Shown in pieces: positions 8,412-16,573 of a stretch of 64,000 nt of DNA. The DNA is from MSPOR6 sp964652195. Its GTDB lineage: Bacteria; Poribacteria; WGA-4E; WGA-3G. Location: the NCBI GenBank assembly GCA_964652195.1, contig CAZZBB010000074.1, positions 1 to 64,000 on the forward strand, read 5' to 3'. Under the pieces are notes generated by a model. That model ran no database searches, was not told the DNA's origin, and was given only the letters and a program-made list of their open reading frames with translations. The position numbers and the translations under genes were made by a program. The first letter of the stretch is position 1, and every line of letters begins with the position of its first letter.

Positions 8412-8661
8412 ATGAATAAAACATGGACACGATTTACCTTATGAGTATTTAGGATTAAATGCCTGTTTTTGCACCCCATTTCTTGACTGGATATTAGGAT
8501 TAAATGTGTGTTTTATAGATATTCAACCGACACAAAACAACTTCTGGATTTGAGAAAGAATATCTATCGTTACTTTATAAAATTAGGGTCTATAATTCGA
8601 TGGCATTTCACTAATCTAAAATCCTTAAATTACTTTCAATACCGTATAAGTCCTGATTAAT

Positions 8662-9549
8662 ATGAAGAAAACATTACTCACTTTATTTTTTATACAAAGT
8701 ATTCTCTGTCTTATCATATTTGGGTGTGGGGATGCAGATAAGTTAAATGGTGTTCCTGATAAAAAAGAGCAAGTCATCCTAAACAATCACACGCTATCAA
8801 CAGATGAAACTTGGACACCAGAACAAAGTTATTTAGTAAACGGAGAGCTGCTTGTTCCACCCTCTGTTGAATTGGAAATATTACCCGGTACATCAGTGAA
8901 ATTTGGTGTAGATGCGTATGTTGTTGTCAGGGGAACGTTAAAAATTGGAACTCCTATAACCCAAACAGTTCTGGATAAATTAGTCTACTTATCTTCGAAC
9001 AGTGATTCACCGAATTCAGGAGATTGGCGCGGATTCCTATTTGATCATACACATGATGTCGATAGTTTCTTCAGGGGTGTAGTCATACAACATGCTAAGA
9101 TCGCATTGGATATTAAGACAACCTCCCCTATTATAATGGATAGTACATTACAAGAGAATGAAACAGCAATAGCATTAGATGGAAGCAATTCAGTAATACA
9201 ACATAATAGAATAATTGATAATGAAGTCGGCGTAATTACTATTGGTCGACAAACAAGACCTCGTATTGAGAAGAACAACATTCTTGAAAATGATTCAGGT
9301 ATCATCTGTGAAAACGTGCAATCCATAATTAGGAGAAACAACCTTGAAAGGAATGAATTTTCACTTAGATTGCAAGTAAAGTTCGATCTTCACATACCAG
9401 ACAATTGGTGGGGAACTACAGCCGATCATATAATTGATGAAATAATCCTTGATTCACAAGACTCGAATCTCATTACAAAACCCGTTGGAACTGTTACCTA
9501 TCAACCAATTTCCGCCTTTCATTACCCTGACGCTGGACCACGGGAGTAG
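8662..9549 (+). CDS. Lipoprotein with right-handed parallel beta-helix (NosD/pectate-lyase-like fold)
   Basis: Residues 1-22 are a lipoprotein signal peptide with the lipobox IFGC (Cys22 followed by Gly, Asp), so the mature protein is a membrane-anchored lipoprotein. From about residue 45 the pattern VNGELLVPPSVELEILPG is the usual opening of such helices, followed by strands of the type IDNEVGVITI and ILENDSGIICENV. No catalytic residues are evident, and a binding or scaffold role is likely. Six bases separate its stop from the glycosyltransferase at 9556, so the two are probably co-transcribed, which hints at a link to surface glycan. Confidence 0.8.
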   Translation: MKKTLLTLFFIQSILCLIIFGCGDADKLNGVPDKKEQVILNNHTLSTDETWTPEQSYLVNGELLVPPSVELEILPGTSVKFGVDAYVVVRGTLKIGTPITQTVLDKLVYLSSNSDSPNSGDWRGFLFDHTHDVDSFFRGVVIQHAKIALDIKTTSPIIMDSTLQENETAIALDGSNSVIQHNRIIDNEVGVITIGRQTRPRIEKNNILENDSGIICENVQSIIRRNNLERNEFSLRLQVKFDLHIPDNWWGTTADHIIDEIILDSQDSNLITKPVGTVTYQPISAFHYPDAGPRE

Positions 9550-9555
9550 TATTAA

Positions 9556-10758
9556 ATGTCAACAATCTTAAATATATCTCAAAATCATTATATTCGAGGC
9601 GGATCAGATAGGTATTTCTTTACAATGGGAGAATTGTTAGAAAAGCATGGACATAATGTCATACCTTTCACGGCAGCAAGTCCTAAGAACGAACCATCAC
9701 AATGGGAGAAATATTTTCCACGTGGAGCTGATTTTGAGAATCCAAGTCCGTTTGACATAATTAGGTACATTTATAATCCAAATGCCTATAAATCTATTAG
9801 AAAACTCCTTTTGGAAACTAAGGTTGATATTGCCCACTTTCACATCTATTATGGCAAATTAACAGCATCTATACTTAACAGTCTTAATAAAGCAGATATT
9901 CCAATGATTCAAACACTTCATGAGTACAAATTAACTTGTCCTGTTTATAGTCATTTATCCAATGACAAGATATGTGAAGATTGTGAAGGCAAACACTTCT
10001 GGCGTGCATTACCAAAAAAATGTAATAGAGGATCAATGGCACGTACTGCTTTGAGTGTTACAGAATCTTACATCTCACGAATATTAGGAAATGTGGACAA
10101 ATTCGACCATTTTATCTCTGTTTCACATTTTCATCGTAAAAAAATGATACAGTACGGTATACCAGAAGATAAGGTCACAGCTATCCACAACTTTACAAAT
10201 GTCTCTCTGTTTGAACCGAATTTTTCAGCCGGAAAATATATACTCTATTTTGGTAGAGTACATCAGAGTAAAGGTGTTTTTACCTTAATTAATGCTTCAC
10301 TTAATGTAAAAGAGCTACCTCTTTATATTGTGGGAGATGGGGAAGCAATGACTGAAATAAAGAAATTAATTGAAGAAAATGACTGTGATCATATTCATAT
10401 ATTAGGATTTAAACAAGGTGATGAACTTAGAGAATTAATACAGAATAGTATTTGTACTGTCCTACCATCTGAATGGTATGAGAATTGTCCTATGTCAGTA
10501 TTAGAGTCTTATGCCTATGGGAAAGCTGTGATTGGAACTGATATTGGGGGAATTCCTGAACTTATTAAAGACAAAGAAGATGGGTTTTTAATTCCACCTG
10601 CTGATGAAAATACATTAACAGATTGTCTTAAATGGGTTTCTGACAATAAAGAAAAAGCAATAGAAATGGGAAAAGTAGGACGTAAAAAAATAGAAGAAGA
10701 ATTCAATGCGGATATACATTATAAGAGAATTATGGATGTCTATAATAAATTTCTATAA
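9556..10758 (+). CDS. GT4-family glycosyltransferase
   Basis: This is a retaining GT-B glycosyltransferase of family 4, which transfers a sugar from a nucleotide donor, probably to a polysaccharide or glycolipid at the cytoplasmic membrane. The N-terminal acceptor domain opens with RGGSDRYFFTMGELLEKHGH, a common GT4 start. The C-terminal donor domain has LYFGRVHQSKGV and then the E-x-n-E region, E306 in LPSEWYENCP and E317 in SVLESYAYGKAVIGTD, followed by GGIPELI. A Cys-rich insert near residues 130-155 (CPVYSHL...CEDCEGKHF) is common in one GT4 subgroup. The 400-aa length is normal. It may act with the polysaccharide locus that begins at 18988. Confidence 0.88.
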   Translation: MSTILNISQNHYIRGGSDRYFFTMGELLEKHGHNVIPFTAASPKNEPSQWEKYFPRGADFENPSPFDIIRYIYNPNAYKSIRKLLLETKVDIAHFHIYYGKLTASILNSLNKADIPMIQTLHEYKLTCPVYSHLSNDKICEDCEGKHFWRALPKKCNRGSMARTALSVTESYISRILGNVDKFDHFISVSHFHRKKMIQYGIPEDKVTAIHNFTNVSLFEPNFSAGKYILYFGRVHQSKGVFTLINASLNVKELPLYIVGDGEAMTEIKKLIEENDCDHIHILGFKQGDELRELIQNSICTVLPSEWYENCPMSVLESYAYGKAVIGTDIGGIPELIKDKEDGFLIPPADENTLTDCLKWVSDNKEKAIEMGKVGRKKIEEEFNADIHYKRIMDVYNKFL

Positions 10759-10944
10759 TGATGACTTATAATGAATGACAGCCAATTTAATAATTTGAAA
10801 ATATAATGAATATATTGCATAATATTAGTTGTGTTAGATAGTAAATCTACAATGACCAATATTATGTCTTGGTATGGAGTGTTTGAATAAACCTTATATT
10901 TCATTCTATCAAAGTAGTTTAGAAATTATAAATTAGGAGGTAAA

Positions 10945-11640
10945 ATGAATAAATATCATTTATTTCTATTAGTTATCTTATTGTGTAGCATAAGTTTAAT
11001 CTCTTGTGAGAAGATACCTAAAATGACAGAAACCATTATATCAGATGATGAAATAATGCAAACGCCAGAAGAAATGGATATGGTTAGTATGGATGCTACC
11101 AAGGACAGTGAAGATATGTCTGGTGAAATGACCATGGATGAAAATGGTACTATGGAAATGGATACTTCAGATGATTCACCGATGACTGTTATGCCCGTAG
11201 TCATAAACGAACTCATGGCTGACAATGACAATATTATCGCTGATCCACAAGGTGATTATGACGATTGGTTGGAATTGTATAACACATCCAATAGTCCTGT
11301 AGTATTAACAGGGTTATATCTGTCTGATAAGGAAGACAATCCAACGAAATGGCAATTTCCTGATAACACTGAGATTGCTGCAAATGGATATTTGATTGTA
11401 TGGTTGGATGAAGATCACGACGATGAAGAAGCAACAGAAGGACTACACGCTAACTTCAAACTATCAAAGAGTGGGGAACTCGTACTATTCGTAGATAGCG
11501 ATACCGAAGGAAATGAAATTCTGGATAGTGTTGTATTCGGTGAACAGGAAACTGATACAGCTTATGGACGTTTACCTAACGGAACAGGCGAATTCCAAGT
11601 TGTACTACCAACGCCAGGTGAAGCAAATAGAGCAGAATAA
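10945..11640 (+). CDS. Lipoprotein with lamin-tail domain
   Basis: TAGGAGG lies just before the ATG. The signal peptide ends at lipobox LISC (Cys21). Residues about 25-75 form a low-complexity acidic Met/Asp/Glu-rich linker (repeats such as MDMVSMDAT and GTMEMDTSDD). From about residue 80 an LTD (lamin tail domain) Ig-like fold is evident: VINELMADN, DWLELYNTS, LTGLYLSD and WQFPDNTEI, ending in PTPGEANR. Bacterial LTD domains occur in secreted or surface-anchored proteins, often with nucleases or phosphoesterases, but no enzyme is attached here. The function is unknown; a surface binding role is inference. A terminator-like hairpin follows at 11658-11711. Confidence 0.85.
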   Translation: MNKYHLFLLVILLCSISLISCEKIPKMTETIISDDEIMQTPEEMDMVSMDATKDSEDMSGEMTMDENGTMEMDTSDDSPMTVMPVVINELMADNDNIIADPQGDYDDWLELYNTSNSPVVLTGLYLSDKEDNPTKWQFPDNTEIAANGYLIVWLDEDHDDEEATEGLHANFKLSKSGELVLFVDSDTEGNEILDSVVFGEQETDTAYGRLPNGTGEFQVVLPTPGEANRAE

Positions 11641-11657
11641 CTACTAAGTTTAAAAAT

Positions 11658-11714
11658 AAGACTGGGAGATGGGAAGAGACAAGATTGTTATTTTCCTTTC
11701 TTACCAGTCTTTTT
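11658..11714 (+). terminator. Probable rho-independent terminator
   Basis: Arms AAGACTGG (11658-11665) and CCAGTCTT (11704-11711), the latter running into TTTTT (11710-11714). A purine-rich/pyrimidine-rich inner segment can extend the pairing. Confidence 0.5.
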
Positions 11715-11760
11715 AAATATAAAACTGATTTACTAATTATGACTAAGGGAGATGAATTAC

Positions 11761-14700
11761 TTGAGATTCTTGACGCATTCCGGATCAATACATCTATGGG
11801 ACAAATGGCTAAATTCTCGATTTAACCCAATTATCAGTCTGATTCTTTTTTTATTTTTGGTCTTTTTTCAATATCATCAGATGGCATTTGCTCAAAAGGT
11901 AAATATTCCTGATCCCAATCTCCGTGCTACCCTTGAATTGACTTTAAACAAAGATGTTGGTGCCGACATAACACAGACGGAAATGGCAAGTTTAGAATCG
12001 GTTGATGCGTTTCAATCTGGCATTAGCGATCTCACAGGTTTAGGGTTTGCTACCAATCTGATGGAATTACATCTCGGCCTCAACCAGATAGCAGACATCT
12101 CGCCGCTAAAAAACCTAACAAAGCTGACATACCTTGATCTTCATCGTAATCGCAATATATCTGATATATCCACACTAAAAAATTTAACAAACTTGACACA
12201 TCTTTCCCTTAGAGGCAACCGGATTCATGATGTGTCCCCCCTAAAAGACTTACCAAAACTAACATACCTGCATATCGGGTACAACATAATAACAGATATA
12301 ACACCGTTCAAAGATTTAAAAACACTCACATTCCTCAACCTTGACCAAAATAAGTTACAGGATATATCCCTACTCAAAAATCTAACAAATCTGACAGAAC
12401 TGCACCTCGATGACAACAAAATCTTTGATATATCCCCGCTTAAGGATTTGACTAATCTCATTTCTTTAAATATTAATGATAATCAGGTATCAGATATATC
12501 TCCACTCAAAAATTTGACAAACATAACAAATCTGAATCTCCACGGAAATCAAATTTCGGATGGTAGTCCTCTTCAAGGTTTAACAAACCTTGAAGTCCTG
12601 AGATTTCATGAAAACCAGATCTCCGACATATCTCCACTCAAAAATCTAACTAATCTGATCACCTTATTGTTATTTTCGAACGAAATTAATGATGTTTCAC
12701 CAATCAGAGAATTGACCCGACTCAAAAAACTTGATCTTCATGACAATCAAATAGTTGATATATCTCCCCTAAAAACTTTAATTAATTTGACATACTTGGA
12801 TCTTAGTGAAAATTATATTTTGGATTTCTCGCCGATAGCAGACTTGACAGGAAACTTGGTTAAATATTATAACGAGAACCAAAAAGAGGCAATTATTGAA
12901 CCGGGAGACGCGAACGGTGATGGTGTTGTAAGGATAATTGACATACCGGACAACAATCTCCGGAGTGTTCTTGAGTTGGCATTAGGCAAAGAAGCTGGCG
13001 CCGATATAACTCAGAAAGATATGGAAAGTTTACGTACACTTGATGCGTTTCAATCTGGAATTCACGATCTAACTGGTCTGCAGTTTGCCGTTAATTTAAC
13101 TGAACTACATCTTGCTCGAAACCGTATAATCGATGTGTCGCCACTCAAAGATCTAACGAATTTGGCAGTTCTCGATCTTTACCGCCACGATCTTACTCGC
13201 ACATATCGAAAAATTACCGATGTGTCACCTCTCCGCGCTTTGACAAACTTGCAAGTACTAAATCTTAGAGGTAATCGTATTACAGATGTGTCGCCACTGA
13301 AAAACATGACAAATTTGACATATCTGCGTCTTGGATACAATTTCAACTTGTCAGACATCTCACCACTCAGAAACTTAACAAATTTGACATACCTCGATCT
13401 TGAAACAAATATGGTATCTGACGTGTCGCCGCTAAAAGATTTGACGAATCTCACAGAATTGGACCTTGATGAAAACAGTTTATCTGATGTGTCGCCACTC
13501 AAAGGCTTGATAAAGCTAACAGTACTGGATATTTCCGACAACGAGATATTAGATATTTCTTCGCTCAAGGATTTGATAAATATAGGGAATTTTGATCTTG
13601 ATGACAATCAGATCCCTGACGTGTCGCCACTAAAAGAAATGACGAGACTTTGGCGTTTGGATGCCCATAACAATTTGATTTCGGATATATCACCACTCAA
13701 AGATTTGGAAAATCTGAGAGTGCTAAAACTACACAAAAATGAGATTTCAGATATATCACCAATTGAGAATATGGTATTTATGACAGTGCTGGACCTTGAT
13801 GGCAACAAGATAGAGGATATATCGCCACTGAAAAACATGATAAGAATGCGAAATCTGGATCTTGATGAAAACCGTATAGTAGATGTGTCACCTTTGAAAG
13901 AAATGACAAAAATACTAATCCTTGATCTTCACGATAATAAAATATCAGATATTTCCCCACTGAATAACATGACAAGTCTTACAGAATTGGATCTTGACGA
14001 TAACAGTATTTCGGATATATCTCCACTTATGGATATGATAAATCTGACTGTACTCGATTTAGACGGTAACCAGATATTAAGTATTTCTCCACTGAAAAAC
14101 ATGATAAATCTGGTTGAACTGGATCTGCACGACAACCAAATTACAAGTATTACCCACCTCAAAGATATGATAAATCTACAAATCCTTGATGTTTCTGATA
14201 ACAGGATTTCGAATGTGTCGCCACTCATGACTTTGATAAACCTGAAAATGCTTGATCTTAGTAGCAACCATATATCAGATTTCTCTCCAATTGCAGGATT
14301 GATAAAGGGTCTACTGGAATATGACAACAGCAACCAAACACTTCTAACGTACAAACCAGAGGATGTAAATCACGATGGGGTTGTAAACATAACAGATTTG
14401 GTATCAGTCGCAACAAACTTTGGGAACCCCGACTTTGCAGCCCTTGCACAGAAAAAAATCTATCCAGATGTCAATGATGATGGTGTTGTGGACATCAGAG
14501 ATTTGGTTACTGTCGCTGCAGAGATAAATTCAACAGCTGCACCTACACTTAACAGGAACTCCGTTGAAATCGCTAATCTCACAACTGAAAATCTTACACA
14601 ATGGATACAGCTTGCTAAGCAGCTTGATACGCACAATCCGCAGACACAGAGAGGGATTACTCTGTTGGAACAACTCTTAGCGAACCTTTCTTTGATAGAA

Positions 14701-15003
14701 TCTCTACCGAAAAAGACCGCACTGTTGATGAACTATCCAAATCCGTTCAACCCTGAGACTTGGATACCTTATCAGTTGGCAAAACCGGCATTTGTTGTTA
14801 TCTCAATTTATTCTGTAGATGGAAAACTTATTAGAACTTTTGAGTTAGGACAATTACATGCAGGTGTATATCAACACAAATCCCGTGCTGCGTATTGGAA
14901 TGGTCAGAATGAAGTGGGAGAACTTGTGGCAAGTGGGATATATTTCTACACACTCACTGCTGATGATTTTACTGCTACCCGAAAAATGATCATACGAAAG
15001 TAG
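11761..15003 (+). CDS. Internalin-like LRR surface protein with two LRR arrays, dockerin and C-terminal tail domain
   Basis: A long secreted protein of about 1080 aa. I prefer TTG at 11761 because AAGGGAG (11745-11751) is 9 bases away; the ATG at 11752 directly abuts it. After a signal segment (ILFLFLVFFQY...AFAQ) comes a cap (NIPDPNLR...LTGL), then about 14 internalin-type 22-residue LRRs of the form SPLKNLTNLTxLxLxxNxI. Near residue 390 a GDANGDGVV loop leads into a second cap (DIPDNNLRSVLELALG) and about 19 more LRRs. The end has a type-I-like dockerin (DVNHDGVVNITDL, DVNDDGVVDIRDL) and a YPNPFNPETW tail domain ending GIYFYTLTADDF...KMIIRK, resembling FlgD-Ig or T9SS type A tails. It probably binds proteins or glycans at the surface. 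Each half matches one of the two genes that follow. Confidence 0.88.
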   Translation: MRFLTHSGSIHLWDKWLNSRFNPIISLILFLFLVFFQYHQMAFAQKVNIPDPNLRATLELTLNKDVGADITQTEMASLESVDAFQSGISDLTGLGFATNLMELHLGLNQIADISPLKNLTKLTYLDLHRNRNISDISTLKNLTNLTHLSLRGNRIHDVSPLKDLPKLTYLHIGYNIITDITPFKDLKTLTFLNLDQNKLQDISLLKNLTNLTELHLDDNKIFDISPLKDLTNLISLNINDNQVSDISPLKNLTNITNLNLHGNQISDGSPLQGLTNLEVLRFHENQISDISPLKNLTNLITLLLFSNEINDVSPIRELTRLKKLDLHDNQIVDISPLKTLINLTYLDLSENYILDFSPIADLTGNLVKYYNENQKEAIIEPGDANGDGVVRIIDIPDNNLRSVLELALGKEAGADITQKDMESLRTLDAFQSGIHDLTGLQFAVNLTELHLARNRIIDVSPLKDLTNLAVLDLYRHDLTRTYRKITDVSPLRALTNLQVLNLRGNRITDVSPLKNMTNLTYLRLGYNFNLSDISPLRNLTNLTYLDLETNMVSDVSPLKDLTNLTELDLDENSLSDVSPLKGLIKLTVLDISDNEILDISSLKDLINIGNFDLDDNQIPDVSPLKEMTRLWRLDAHNNLISDISPLKDLENLRVLKLHKNEISDISPIENMVFMTVLDLDGNKIEDISPLKNMIRMRNLDLDENRIVDVSPLKEMTKILILDLHDNKISDISPLNNMTSLTELDLDDNSISDISPLMDMINLTVLDLDGNQILSISPLKNMINLVELDLHDNQITSITHLKDMINLQILDVSDNRISNVSPLMTLINLKMLDLSSNHISDFSPIAGLIKGLLEYDNSNQTLLTYKPEDVNHDGVVNITDLVSVATNFGNPDFAALAQKKIYPDVNDDGVVDIRDLVTVAAEINSTAAPTLNRNSVEIANLTTENLTQWIQLAKQLDTHNPQTQRGITLLEQLLANLSLIESLPKKTALLMNYPNPFNPETWIPYQLAKPAFVVISIYSVDGKLIRTFELGQLHAGVYQHKSRAAYWNGQNEVGELVASGIYFYTLTADDFTATRKMIIRK

Positions 15004-15065
15004 TATCAAGTTTATACTATGGTGTCTTACTACTTGATAATTTATAATAAAGGAATATAACGCTC

Positions 15066-16427
15066 TTGAGGCCTTTTACATCACCTAAGATATCATGGGT
15101 TAATTGTTTCTCAAACCAAAACTTAGAATCTACTTGTGTCGCCATATCTGTTTTTATCGCGTGTATGTTTATTGGGACACTATGCCAGACAGCAAACGCA
15201 CAATCCATTCATATTCCAGACCAAAATCTCCGTTCTGTGCTTGAGTTAACACTAAAGAAAGCGGCAGGTGAAGACATCACTCAAGCAGATATGGCGAACT
15301 TGCAGTCGTTTGATGCGTTTGAATCTGGCATTCGCGATCTAACAGGATTGGAGTTTGCTACTAATCTGACAGAATTACACCTCGGTCTCAACCAGATATC
15401 AGATATCTCACAACTCAAAAATTTAACAAAACTGACTTACCTTGATCTTCACCGTAACCGGAATATATCGGAAATATCTCCGCTAAAGAATTTAACGAAC
15501 CTGACACACCTCTCCCTTAGAGGTAATCGAATATCTGATGTATCAGCCTTAAATGGCTTAGCAAAACTTACATACCTGCACATTGGATACAACCAAATAT
15601 CAAATTTATCACCGTTCAAAGATTTGAAAACACTCACATTTCTCAATCTTGACCAGAATAAGATAGTAGATATATCCAGTCTCAAAGACTTGAAAAACCT
15701 TTTGGAATTACATCTTGACGACAACGAAATATCGGATATTTCACCACTCAAAGGCTTGACAAAACTCCTATTCCTGAATCTTAACGACAACAAGATAATG
15801 GATATATCCACACTCAAAGATTTAGCAAACCCGATTCTTCTGGAACTACACGGCAACCAGATATCAGACTTGGCACCGCTCAAAGATTTAACAAGCCTGG
15901 TGATCCTTGTTTTACACGGCAACCAGATATCAGACTTGGCACCGCTCAAAGATTTAACAAGTCTGGCGATCCTGGATCTGCACGACAACCAGATATCAGA
16001 CTTGACACCGCTCAGAGATTTAATAAAATTGAATGTACTAATGCTTAACAACAATCAGATATCAGATGTCTCTCCTCTCACAGATTTGACCAAATTAAAT
16101 GTCTTAAATCTTAGTGGTAATCATATATCCGATTTTTCTTCAATTGTTGAATTGATTGATAATTTAATGGAATATGATAACAGTAACCAAATCCCCCAAA
16201 CTTATAAACTGGAGGATGTTAACCGCGATGGTGTTGTAAATATATCAGATCTTGTCTTAGCTGCATTTCACTTTGACACCCGTGATTTAGGGTTACTCGA
16301 ACAAATAAACATTTATCCAGATATCAATAGGGATGGTGTTGTGGATATCAGAGACTTAGTTTTAATTGCTGGTGAGATTACTTCAGAACCTCATATAGTG
16401 GATTTTGAAATTTCTGAGACATATTGA
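15066..16427 (+). CDS. Internalin-like LRR/dockerin protein without C-terminal tail domain
   Basis: A TTG start at 15066 is preceded by AAAGGA. The signal region (VAISVFIACMFIGTLCQTANA) ends near residue 45. The cap HIPDQNLRSVLELTLKK and about 13 LRRs closely match the first half of the upstream gene (shared LHLGLNQI, LTKLTYLDLHRNRNIS, HLSLRGNRI, YLHIGYN). The protein ends soon after a dockerin pair (DVNRDGVVNISDL, DINRDGVVDIRDL) with a 20-residue remainder, so the FlgD/T9SS-like tail seen in both neighbours is absent. It may be secreted differently or be a truncated duplicate. Repeats at about 15850-15990 are nearly identical at DNA level, a recent expansion. Confidence 0.87.
   Translation: MRPFTSPKISWVNCFSNQNLESTCVAISVFIACMFIGTLCQTANAQSIHIPDQNLRSVLELTLKKAAGEDITQADMANLQSFDAFESGIRDLTGLEFATNLTELHLGLNQISDISQLKNLTKLTYLDLHRNRNISEISPLKNLTNLTHLSLRGNRISDVSALNGLAKLTYLHIGYNQISNLSPFKDLKTLTFLNLDQNKIVDISSLKDLKNLLELHLDDNEISDISPLKGLTKLLFLNLNDNKIMDISTLKDLANPILLELHGNQISDLAPLKDLTSLVILVLHGNQISDLAPLKDLTSLAILDLHDNQISDLTPLRDLIKLNVLMLNNNQISDVSPLTDLTKLNVLNLSGNHISDFSSIVELIDNLMEYDNSNQIPQTYKLEDVNRDGVVNISDLVLAAFHFDTRDLGLLEQINIYPDINRDGVVDIRDLVLIAGEITSEPHIVDFEISETY
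15850..15995 (+). repeat. Nearly identical 66-bp tandem repeats within the LRR gene
   Basis: The unit encoding HGNQISDLAPLKDLTSL occurs twice almost base for base (GGCAACCAGATATCAGACTT and AAAGATTTAACAAG recur at 66-base spacing), and a third, slightly diverged copy follows (CAACCAGATATCAGACTTGA). The period equals one 22-residue LRR. Confidence 0.7.
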
Positions 16428-16573
16428 CAAACCTATTTTGGAATATTCCCTGCAATAGAAGTTGTAGCATAAACTTTTAGTTTGTGTAACGCCTAATTCG
16501 GACTGGCTCTATATTTACCAAGTTCAGGAGCATTGTTATTCAACAGAACTGTCGCGAAAGGAGTATAAATCTA

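Noticed and set aside
12225..14449. Several long minus-strand ORFs inside the LRR genes
   Set aside because: They mirror the 22-codon repeat on the opposite strand (SLSGDISDI-like repeats) and have no starts of their own. They are antisense shadows.
14340..14540. Cellulosome, because of dockerin-like repeats in the LRR proteins
   Set aside because: No cohesin, scaffoldin or cellulase is in the window. Dockerin-like calcium loops are common in secreted proteins of non-cellulolytic bacteria.
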